Shown: in pieces, positions 35,401 to 43,300 of the stretch
Layout: the number at the start of each line of letters is the position of its first letter
Numbering within the stretch: the first letter of the stretch is position 1
NCBI GenBank assembly: GCA_903813345.2
Contig: CAIIXF020000009.1
Coordinates: 19,867,759 to 19,927,758 of the forward strand
Direction: 5' to 3'
Length of the DNA stretch: 60,000 nt
From: Owenia fusiformis
Taxonomy: Eukaryota; Annelida; Polychaeta; Sabellida; Oweniidae
Notes under the pieces: model-generated
Database searches by the model: none
What the model was told of the DNA's origin: nothing
What the model saw: the letters and a program-made list of their open reading frames with translations, nothing else
Program-made: the position numbers and the translations under genes

Positions 35401-35834
35401 TAAATATAAAATTCTCTGAGATGTGTATGTATCTAAGAACCTAGCTTTCTTTCAAAATCAAGTTGCTCAGAGCCTGTTTTAACTTTGAGAACTTCACATG
35501 TTTCAAACTTACGTACTCCTCCATGTTGGTTAATCTTTTCTTCAGATACATTAACGACGCCATTGAAAAACTTGCCAAGCGACATATTGAGCACATAAAG
35601 ATGTACGATCCTAGGGGAGGGAAAGATAACATTCGGCGTCTCACGGGACTTCACGAGACGTCAAGTCCTACAACCTTCTCTGCCGGACTAGCCAACCGAG
35701 GTGCAAGCGTCCGTATACCGAGACAAGTTGGTGTCGATAAAAAGGGCTACCTGGAGGACAGACGTCCTTCATCAAATTGTGATCCCTATTCTGTAACCGA
35801 AATAATGATCCGCACATGTTGCTTGAACGAGTAA
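26371..35834 (+). CDS. Glutamine synthetase (type II), seven exons, with N-terminal extension
   Basis: Joins glutamate and ammonia to glutamine using ATP (EC 6.3.1.2). Exons: 26371-26486, 26746-26939, 32044-32205, 32742-32888, 34465-34592, 35191-35390 and 35546-35834. Every phase matches, giving 411 residues against about 373 for the cytosolic enzyme. Landmarks: [14 protein letters not shown] in the beta-grasp region, WNYDGSS (108-114), FGIEQEY with catalytic Glu182, [15 protein letters not shown] (Glu244), [14 protein letters not shown] for ATP binding, [18 protein letters not shown], and [15 protein letters not shown]. The first roughly 50 residues are extra and basic with few acids, ending KRGYAAHNS, and resemble a mitochondrial presequence. 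It stops at LNE, about ten residues short of vertebrate enzymes. Identification is firm; mitochondrial location is inferred. Confidence 0.95.
26746..26939 (+). CDS. Glutamine synthetase exon 2
   Basis: 194 nt from acceptor GTGTTGTAG to donor GG|GTAACT. It completes Glu39, then [12 protein letters not shown] and a stretch aligning with the normal N-terminus up to [16 protein letters not shown]. Phase 2 to phase 1. Confidence 0.92.
28005..28500. repeat. Dispersed repeat, family A copy 1
   Basis: Contains AACCTTTTTTATAACACTAA, TTGTAAACCTTATTCAAT, GTCAAATCGAGGTCAACGTG and TTGACATTTTGTGATAAATT in that order. The same order recurs at about 49,050-49,450 and 57,835-58,060. It is non-coding, and its boundaries are approximate. 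Confidence 0.7.
29350..29580. repeat. Array of ten-base palindromic boxes
   Basis: Boxes such as AAGACGTCTT, AAAACGTTTT and AAGAGCTCTT, with near-palindromic variants including TAAGAGCGCTTA, occur every 15-30 bp within sequence bounded by GGATTTACAC and GTGTAAATCC. Related boxes appear at 30,660-30,830 and 31,670-31,800. It is non-coding. Confidence 0.6.
30394..30832. repeat. Direct repeat copy 1 (uninterrupted)
   Basis: Begins at TTTTGTCTTATCCCTTGTTC and runs through CCGTCCTTCAACCAATACTG to a palindrome-box tail ending near GGTGTAAATAGGGCTA. It is closely matched by 30,852-31,097 plus 31,622-31,810, and so shows the sequence of copy 2 before its hairpin insertion. Confidence 0.75.
30852..31810. 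repeat. Direct repeat copy 2 (interrupted by a hairpin element)
   Basis: The same order of sequence as copy 1, but split at TTCAACCA by the foldback element at 31,098-31,621. It resumes at TACTGAACTGC and continues through the palindrome boxes to GTGTAAATTGGGCTA. Confidence 0.75.
31098..31621. mobile_element. Hairpin MITE, 524 bp, ends CACTGGTGATCC
   Basis: CACTGGTGATCC and GGATCACCAGTG are exact inverse ends. The arms, about 240 bp each, remain inverse through GATTACGCTGGTTACCGAAA, TTACATAAACGG and AATTAAATCGACG to a centre near 31,355. Flanks AACCA and AACTA may be an imperfect target duplication. It is non-coding. Confidence 0.8.
32044..32205 (+). CDS. Glutamine synthetase exon 3
   Basis: 162 nt, phase 1 to phase 1, from acceptor TTCTAATTGTAG to donor CAG|GTGATC. 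It encodes [20 protein letters not shown], with the D-G-S-S signature, through the [13 protein letters not shown] segment. Confidence 0.95.
32742..32888 (+). CDS. Glutamine synthetase exon 4
   Basis: 147 nt, phase 1 to phase 1, acceptor TTTCATTTGCAG. It carries [13 protein letters not shown] with the catalytic glutamate, then [13 protein letters not shown]. The donor is G|GTGATT. Confidence 0.95.
33068..33111 (+). other. tRNA-like promoter fragment, possible SINE head
   Basis: GGGTAGCTCTGG resembles a polymerase III A box, and GGTTGGATTCCC about 30 bp further resembles a B box (GGTTCGANTCC). No tRNA cloverleaf could be closed around them, so if real this is a decayed tRNA-derived SINE. It lies in glutamine synthetase intron 4. 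Confidence 0.25.
33253..34126. mobile_element. GC-rich TIR element, AAAGGCCCGGTCACACCGCC ends
   Basis: 874 bp in glutamine synthetase intron 4. The left end AAAGGCCCGGTCACACCGCC and the right end GGCGGTGTGACCGGGCCTTT are exact inverses, and the similarity continues through GCTGGAGCGTTCCTTGAACG. The interior repeats GCGTTGG(T/C)TTAGCGG words. The open frames inside are products of these words. Base composition is far GC-richer than the surroundings. Confidence 0.8.
34465..34592 (+). CDS. Glutamine synthetase exon 5
   Basis: 128 nt, phase 1 to phase 0. It encodes PYYCGVG, a conserved helix, and [11 protein letters not shown], with Glu244 as a metal/ammonium-site residue by family knowledge. 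The usual Lys-Ile before SGTNAEV is replaced by Ala-Asn-Thr. Confidence 0.95.
34725..35021 (-). pseudogene. LINE reverse-transcriptase 3' fragment with zinc-binding end
   Basis: A 98-codon open stretch carries [20 protein letters not shown], a CxxC...HxxxxC zinc-binding motif typical of the C-terminus of many non-LTR retrotransposon ORFs. The start is truncated and no upstream RT domain is present. It lies antisense in glutamine synthetase intron 5. Adjacent AATAAAAATAAAAATATATA on the plus strand is AT-rich but not a clear tail for this orientation. Confidence 0.6.
35191..35390 (+). CDS. Glutamine synthetase exon 6
   Basis: 200 nt, phase 0 to phase 2, acceptor CTATTTCAG. It carries [18 protein letters not shown] and [15 protein letters not shown]. 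The donor is AA|GTAGGA. Confidence 0.95.
35546..35834 (+). CDS. Glutamine synthetase exon 7 (C-terminal)
   Basis: 289 nt after acceptor TTTTCTTCAG. It contains [38 protein letters not shown] and ends RTCCLNE, TAA. The usual short Gly-Asp-Glu-Pro tail is absent. Confidence 0.95.
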
Positions 35835-37234
35835 AGATTATAGGCAAACCCCCAAATCGTTATATGATGACAATACCTGTGAAATATCGCCTGGAAAATG
35901 ACTGATCGATGAATCAATTTAACAACAGTGCTATTGTACGATATCAAAAAATCAAGAATTTTAAGTCTAGGTAACATGTAAATGGAAAATCATTATGATT
36001 TTGGGAGAAGTGAATACGTACTTTTACAAACAAGAGTGTCCATTGCTGACATATTTATACGATTTATAACAAATTACAATATCTTAATTCAATACTCTTG
36101 GTTGATATTATGACATATAGATACGTGAAATGAACATTTTAGAATGCACTTGTAACAAACTCTTTTAGTAATGTTATATTTAAGGAATAAATAATCTTCG
36201 GTTCGTGCTTTGTACAACATTCTGTCCAACTCGTGCTGAATTTCACCATATTGAATGGCCTATCATTATTTATTCCGATTCAAACATAAAAATTAGTAAA
36301 AGGCGTGTCTGTGGAACGGGCATGAAGGAAGAATGCTGTCAAGATTCTGAAGTCGGCCGGAAAAATGTTAGAATTTGTTTGGGCTGTTCTATTTTACTCC
36401 CCGTTTTAGATTTTATACTTAAATAAGACTAGTTCACCGACTGCAAACTTGAAGTCAGCCATAGTTAAATAGTTACAGTAGTTACGGAGGGAGTAAAAAA
36501 GAACAGCTATCCCCGGACAGAGCCCCAGATGTGCAGCTGAGATGTGACGTCACTCAAAACAATGCAAATTGCAGATTGAATAGAGCATGGTCGTGCATCT
36601 ATGGAGAATTAGAGAACGTTCTATATTGGCTATGCTGCATTCTGATTGGTTGAGAAATTCGAATAGAGCACGGTCATGTTTGAATTGGTAATATTTATGA
36701 ATACTATGCAATAGTATATTTTATGTATTGTAAAGTTTGTTTTGTAAAAATAATTTGTTGATGCGCAACAACTTCAACCATAACGTACACACATGCTCTG
36801 CATTCAAATGGACCATTTGGACTTTGGATATTGTGCAATTAAAATGTATGCATATGATGCTTATGATAATTATGTGCAGTATAGACTCTATGAAATACAT
36901 TTTCTAACATTTAACACAATATTTCTTTTATCCCGAAAGCAATTTAAAAAACACATGATAATTACGTGCAGTATAGACTATATTATATGAAATATATTTT
37001 CTAACATTTATCACAGTATTGGTTTGTTTTATCCTGAGAGCAATTCAAAGAGTCGTATAAACACTTGAACTGCTTGAGGAGAATTGTATTTTTTCACACG
37101 ATCGTATACTAAGTTCAAATAGCATATATTACAACTAAACAGTATTTTAGAGAACATGTCCATTTGATCAGCTTGTTGATAAACTGCATACAGATACAAA
37201 GACGATATAATTTGCATCGTTGTTTTACTGATCC
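35835..37234. other. Intergenic, glutamine synthetase to unknown gene
   Basis: No gene recognised. At about 36,860-37,055 two tandem copies (spacing about 100 bp) share ATGATAATTA(T/C)GTGCAGTATA and TGAAATA(C/T)ATTTTCTAACA. Confidence 0.55.
36186..36191 (+). terminator. Candidate poly(A) signal for glutamine synthetase
   Basis: AATAAA about 350 bp after the stop codon, in an AT-rich 3' region. Positional evidence only. Confidence 0.35.
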
Positions 37235-38783
37235 ATGGCCGAAGCTATAGAAGTTACCACATTAAGGGATGAAAAGGAGGGCGATCTGTTCCTTGAGATA
37301 GTAGCTTCAGAAGAAACATTACAGAATTTAGGGGAATTCACGTCATATTTACTTAAGGTGGGTTTCAATTTCTTGACACGTATGCACTAAACTACATTTT
37401 TTAATTGTATGGTCTTTATAGATGAGTAGGGATTTGCAAAAAAGTCTTAATTTAAAGAAAAAAAGGATCGACTGACCCTGTTAGGTTTCTTGGTATTTTT
37501 GGAAAGCTTATTACCTCTACTGCATCTTCCATATATTTAGAACTTCTGGCCATGGTCCCGTTGCTATGGAAACGGACGCTGAATAAAACACTTGATGTTA
37601 ACAATATCTAGATCACCCATAAAATTGTTTCTCTCACAACTTTAACATTTATTATCCGTTTTGAGTCATATTGGTACCAAATGAAAACTTATTAAATGCT
37701 TTTTCACCAAAAATGTAATTTATGCAAATTAGCCCATTTGCATATCCATTGTGACGTCATAATTGCAATTTTTTCCTAATATTATGTGCAAGTTATTAGA
37801 TAACATGTTACAAATACCCCCCTTGAATTAAATATATGCCGTAAAAATGAAATATCTTCAAATAGGATAAATGTAGGACACACATGCTTTATTTTGATAT
37901 ATAGAACATATCTCAATTAGACTGGGAGCCATATGCCACACCCTCTTAAATAGGTACATGACTGAAAACATAAAGCAAAATGTAGACATGTTTCATGGTA
38001 TTTTACAAAAATGAGCTAGCTGCATATAAATTATGGGGGATTGAGATGGAAAACACTCTGATATTAGCAGGTTAACACCAGACCCTACTGGACCTCTTGG
38101 TATCTTTAGAAAGCTAAGTATCTCTACAACATCTTCCACATAATGAGAAGTTCTGAAAATGTTCACGTTACCATGGAAACTGACGTTAAAAGCTATTAAC
38201 AATACCTAGATTTTTAATAAAAATGTTTCTCTCATAACTTTCCCATTTATTATCCATTTTGAGTAAAATTGGTATCAAATGAAAATTTATTAAATGCTCT
38301 TTCGAAAACAGTGCAAATTATGCAAAGTAGCTCATTACGTTCATCTCCGATGATTAATAACCAATCGTTTATTATTGATTTTTAATTGTAGAGCATTTAT
38401 ATAATGGAATCTTTCCCATTTTATTCCATTAGGTGTTGAAACAGATACCAATTGTCCATAAAACAGTGGCAGACACGGCTCAAGATACAGGTATAGCGAT
38501 GGAGGAAATGGAGTGTGATATGATGCTTTTGATTCAGTCAATACCTAAAGATACATGGCTCTCCATAGGCAACAATGCCGATTCCACGACAGCTATTAAC
38601 TCTTCGGTTAAGAGAGTATTCATCCAGCCAGGTTTTGTTAAACTTATAATGCAAAATATCTGGTCGCGTGCGTTTGTGACTGACCAATTACTGTTGAATG
38701 GATGTACACTTTTAGCGTCCTACATCACTATAGTTTCTGATAAAAATTATGTGACAGAGAAATGGTGCATGAAGACACAATGA
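37235..38783 (+). CDS. Unrecognised two-exon gene, 157 residues
   Basis: Exon 1 37235-37357 starts at an ATG in good context (TCCATGG), encodes MAEAIEVTTLRDEKEGDLFL and ends LLK before GTGGGT, phase 0. Exon 2 38433-38783 follows acceptor TTATTCCATTAG in phase 0, starting VLKQIPIVHKTVADT and ending CMKTQ, TGA. The product is acidic at the N-terminus and mixed afterwards. It has one weak hydrophobic stretch (LLLNGCTLLASYITIV, about 123-138), no signal peptide and no family motif that I recognise. The intron (1,075 bp) contains a diverged direct duplication. The gene converges on the minus-strand gene at 38,951-39,622, leaving 167 bp between stop codons. Further splicing of exon 2 cannot be excluded. 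Confidence 0.5.
37478..38340. repeat. Diverged direct duplication inside the unknown gene's intron
   Basis: About 37,478-37,745 and 38,085-38,335 align in the same order: CTCTTGGTAT/TTCTTGGTAT, ATCTTCCA, ATGGAAAC, TTTCTCTC and TTTATTATCC are shared, about 600 bp apart. It is non-coding and moderately diverged, so an old tandem duplication. Confidence 0.7.
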
Positions 38784-38950
38784 AGACTTTTGAAGAATCG
38801 GTCAAGGAAAACATTATACAATGTAGCATAACATGTATCTTCCAAACACCGATGTATGGATACAAATTCATCTTCAGTATACAGTACTATACTATTATAC
38901 CCTCTATTCTATATAAGCCAGATTGTTGTTATATTGTATCAACAGTTTGG

Positions 38951-39622
38951 CTAATCGATATGCAGTATGGGGGGAAATGTCATTACAGCCGTGGTAAACG
39001 TCTTTGGAGGAACGTCAGTACAAGTGACCTGGCCAACACCTCTTCCAAACAACTCTGAAAATAACTCAACACGATATGAGAACGTATCCCCGCTGGTGCT
39101 GAGCTCCACGTTTCCAATTGGACACTTTGATTTATATGATATAACTAAAGGGTCCGAATGGTCATCACAATTGATGACATAGTCGCCGTATACCACAGAC
39201 CAGCCTGGTTTTAAGATACCTTTGAATCGCCCTGCACATGTAAACGGCTTGATGGCAGTCACTGACCACCCAGCATCTGATATATAGGCTTCCTTATACC
39301 GTTTACTACCATCAGCCGAGATAGCGACGTCCAAGCGTAGTTTCCCTCTTTTAGGTAGAATCCCTGGAGCGAAAATCAGTCCCTGGGCTTCATCTGTTAC
39401 AGGCTCTCCCGCAATAACCTTTGCGTCGGATACATTATCGACATCTATTCCAAACTGAATGTTAAAGAATTCGAGTGCATATTTTGCCATTGCCAACATC
39501 TCCGATTGTTTCCTCCCTGCGTTGACATGGTGATTCATAAATGTTTGCGGCCATGGGGACGGTTGGTAATCACTTGAAAAATCACCATCTGCAATTGCGA
39601 CAAGCATGTGATCATAATCCAT
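38951..39622 (-). CDS. Unrecognised single-exon gene, 223 residues
   Basis: The longest clean open frame in the window outside the LINE and NAT8-like frames. Its ATG has a strong context (TTCACCATGG), and codon use and composition look like real protein: MDYDHMLVAIADGDFSSDYQ, then PWPQTFMNHHVNAGRKQ, a helix-like AMAKYALEFFNIQFGIDV, and a beta-rich second half with GWSVVYGDYVINCDDHSD and GVGQVTCTDVPP. There is no signal peptide and no membrane segment. There are four cysteines in the C-terminal half. I do not recognise the family. It sits about 490 bp downstream of the DEG/ENaC stop codon on the same strand, and tail to tail with the gene at 37,235. It may be a lineage-specific or transferred intronless gene. 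Confidence 0.65.
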   Translation of the reverse strand: MDYDHMLVAIADGDFSSDYQPSPWPQTFMNHHVNAGRKQSEMLAMAKYALEFFNIQFGIDVDNVSDAKVIAGEPVTDEAQGLIFAPGILPKRGKLRLDVAISADGSKRYKEAYISDAGWSVTAIKPFTCAGRFKGILKPGWSVVYGDYVINCDDHSDPLVISYKSKCPIGNVELSTSGDTFSYRVELFSELFGRGVGQVTCTDVPPKTFTTAVMTFPPILHID

Positions 39623-39880
39623 GGTGAAAACATTAGCAGTAACTTACAGGTTCTCGAAATATGTATTAAATCTATTTTGACATTTATAAGTGGTGTGGAG
39701 AATACAGAACTAAGTAGGATATCACGTTTATAGCATGATTATATTTAATCAATCATTGGGATACACCCGTGTTGAATGACCTCGTTCAATATTGAGTAGA
39801 TTCGATTGTTTCAAGTATCACTTATTTAAACAACAAATAAATTGACAGTGAAGTTGTCAAAAATCATAGCCGATATAGTT

Positions 39881-39886
39881 TTTATT
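39881..39886 (-). terminator. Candidate poly(A) signal for the DEG/ENaC gene
   Basis: AATAAA on the minus strand, about 220 bp after the channel's stop codon and upstream of the next minus-strand gene. Positional evidence only. Confidence 0.35.
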
Positions 39887-40109
39887 AACGACATTTGCGT
39901 TCAAACATTACAGGGAACTAAAGATCGAGTCGTTATTAATGTAATCTAGGTATTTAGACTAAAGACATGTGATCAAACTATCTGCTTTGTATCTTTGAAT
40001 AGATCGAAGAGTTCAGACAGTTTTTCATAGATATTTTATCAGGCTGAAATCAATCCTTAGTAAATACCACATGACGAGGAAGACCCGAGACAGGTACCTA
40101 CCTCTAAAT

Positions 40110-40316
40110 TTACTTTTCCATTTTGAACTTTTCTACCGGTGTAACATCATGCATCTCTTTTTCCGAGCCCAGCTTTCCAGGTTTTGATCGTTTGATCACT
40201 CCCATAAGGGAAACCAAAACATTAATGAGAAACTCTATTATTTCTATGACACTAAGAATTGAGATACCAATCCACAGTCCAAGCTGTCCACCAAGGTCTC
40301 CAATCAAGGACAGCCA
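40110..40316 (-). CDS. DEG/ENaC exon 12: TM2 and C-terminus
   Basis: 207 nt including stop, acceptor TTTTCTTTCAG. WLSLIGDLGGQLGLWIGISI and the rest of TM2 are followed by a basic/acidic cytosolic tail ending FKMEK. Confidence 0.93.
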   Translation of the reverse strand, partial: WLSLIGDLGGQLGLWIGISILSVIEIIEFLINVLVSLMGVIKRSKPGKLGSEKEMHDVTPVEKFKMEK

Positions 40317-43300
40317 CTGAAAGAAAAACACTTACGATTATGCTAAAAGTAAAAATAAATATTGATAAACAATCAAATAAATCTTTTTTTTTTTAATATT
40401 CATTATTTATTTCTCACACTATAAATTTACATACATGTGCATACATTGGTGATAGTAAAGACAATATGATAATATAGAGTTAAGGCACATAACAGTTACA
40501 TGATCTCATTTCGAATAAAAAGCAATAAAGATACACAGTACAGACAGCAAAAATAATAAAATACAGGTTTGTGCAACGATACATTGTTGTAATTAAAATG
40601 GTATGTCTAATTTATTCAGTATTGAGTTCCATTTCCCGATAAAAAGTTGCCGGTTTTTGTTTTCTGTAGATATTTTTAATTCATCTTTAATTTTGTTTCT
40701 TAAAGTATTTTTAAAACCGTTCACGCTAATGTCGTAGTTTCCCATTTTGGAGCTGTGAATGTAGTTTTTCGCGTATAGCAAACAATAATTTAGAATTGTA
40801 TCGCGATCGTCGCGGTTGCCTATTTTTCCTAATAATATATCCCGGTCTCTCAAAAGTATATTGTCAAATAGGACAGATATTTCATTCCAAAAGTTCGCGA
40901 CTGTCGCGCATTCTATATAGAAGTGTTGGGTGTCTTCTACTGCACCACTATTGCATTTATCACATAGATTAGACTCTTTAATTTTTCCGTTGAACAGAAA
41001 TAAGTTACAAGGGGTGAGGTTAAGTAGTAGTTTGTATTGGAAACTTTGGATCTTTGGCTCTCGCGCAACTTGAAAAGGTAGTCTAAAAATAGATTTCCAC
41101 TCTTGTTCTGTCAGGTCAAATTTTTCATTGAAATATCGTTTTCCTACGGGTTCCTTAAATTTGTTTTGTACGATGTGCCAATATATTCTTTTGGTACTAA
41201 TATGTTTGATATTTATAATTGAATTTTTGATTTGTAAGTCATCAACTCCTAGTGTGTTGATATTATCATTTTCGTTTTTTAAGAGAGTTTTCCACGAGCG
41301 TGGAATTGCGTGTATTATGCCGTAGTATGTTACGAAGGGTGTCAAGATGTCATATTTTAGGGTGAATTCTTCGTATCCTAGAAAATCTCCATTTTCATTT
41401 ATTAAATCTTTTACTTTAAATATGTTTCGAGCTTTCCAATCAGGGTAGTTGACACTTTCATTATTAATTGTTAACCATTTATTGTTCCAAATTGATTCAT
41501 TCATAACGGTGGACTTGTCATAAGGTTCGGCATTGTGAATTAAGCTCCAGGTTTTCATCATCGAGAAATAAAAAGCAGGTAAGTTGTTAAAAGTATGCTC
41601 TTTGAACTTTGCATGAAAGATTTCTTTAGATTCGAGATTTGGGAATTCTTTATAGAAAAAATGTTTCCATTTAGACTCGTTTTTATTATACAGACGTTTC
41701 ACCCACAATCAAATAAATCGATGTTTTATTTAATACGCAATGCATTGTTAGCGCTAATGATGACAGTTACTACAGTCGGGGAATGATCAGAGTAAAATAC
41801 TGAATTCATTTTTAGTATGAAGATTAATACATTACCGTATAGGCTGCTTCTTGGTAAATTCGCTCATTGTTTAATTCTTGATAGAATATGTCAACTTTTA
41901 AAATATGATTTCTAAAATAAAGATAAACAAATGCCTGATATTATTTAAAGGTGCAACATCAAAAAGGAGTGGTATAGATATGGTGAACTTTTTGAACACA
42001 CGTTTCTTTTAAACCAGTCATAAAAATCTAAAAAATTTACACATCGTCTATTTAATGGTCATCTTTTGAATGGTAACAATATAATTTGAAAAATATAAAT
42101 ATACTTTCATCTATATTGTTTTAGAAAACACATCAAACACTTGTTTTGTTCTTTGTATTATGTTTCCAGAGTGAAATGAAACATCTTTCCGAACCTCATT
42201 GGAACAAAACGACATAAACACAACATGTCATGTTCGGGTCTCTCAATATTGTAATTGTACAAAGCAAATTTTGATTGATTTAAAAAAAGTATCTTGTTAT
42301 TGAAATAAAAGGTTTACCTTGATTTTTATCTATTTTGGGAGATTTAGTTTTAATTTTTTGAATACTTTAAAAATTCCTTTGTATAACTATAATATTGAGA
42401 GGTCTAAAAACATGTTGTATATGCTATTTTGTTCCAACCAGGTTCGGAAAGACATTTTATTTCATTCTCAAGAATTGGTAGAAAGGAGCAAAAACAATTG
42501 CACTAAAAAACAAAAACTGTTAACAAAAGAAAAGTTATACAAAATATTTCTAAATAATTTTCGCATTAATTTGTTGTCAATCAGTCAACATTACATAAAA
42601 TACCTTGTTTTTTACAGAATGTTTTCAATGATTGGTTTAACAGAAAAGTATTGTTGAATTCAGTTCTCCATATCGATACCACTCCTTTATGGCCTAGTCA
42701 CATAGCCCGGCCGATGAGGTTACGATGAGCCAGCGATGCAATTTTCACCGAACTCGGCCGAACACCGGCCGGACACCGGCCGGACATCCGTGGCGTTTGT
42801 TGCTTAAAACCGCATCGGTGGTAGCTCGGTGAAATTTTAACTTCGGAGTTAAATTTCACCGGGCTCTCACCGAGCTCCCTCATCATGTCATCGCAGCCCC
42901 ATCGTAACCACATCGGAAAACACGTCGGCCGGTGCACGGCCGCGTATCGGCCGGTGTCACGTGCATCTGAGACAACCAGAGGACGAGGTTTTTTAACGGA
43001 CAGCGCCCGAGCTCCGACCGAGCTCCGGCCGATGTGGGACAGAGCATCGGCCGGTCACTGTTCAAAGCCCGTTAACAACCCGGCCGGCGATCGCACGGTG
43101 TCCTGTTACCTGCTCGGGTACCAGCCGTATTCCTTCCGATGTCCGGCCGACCTCCGGCCGACCTCCGGCCGGTAGTTGCTGCCACATCGGCAGAAAAAAA
43201 CTACCATTTTGAGACAGACTCCGTACGGTCAACGGCCGGTGTTCGGTCGGTCGCCTGAAGATGTCCGGACGGAGTCCGTTCACGTCACCGAGCTCTGCTT

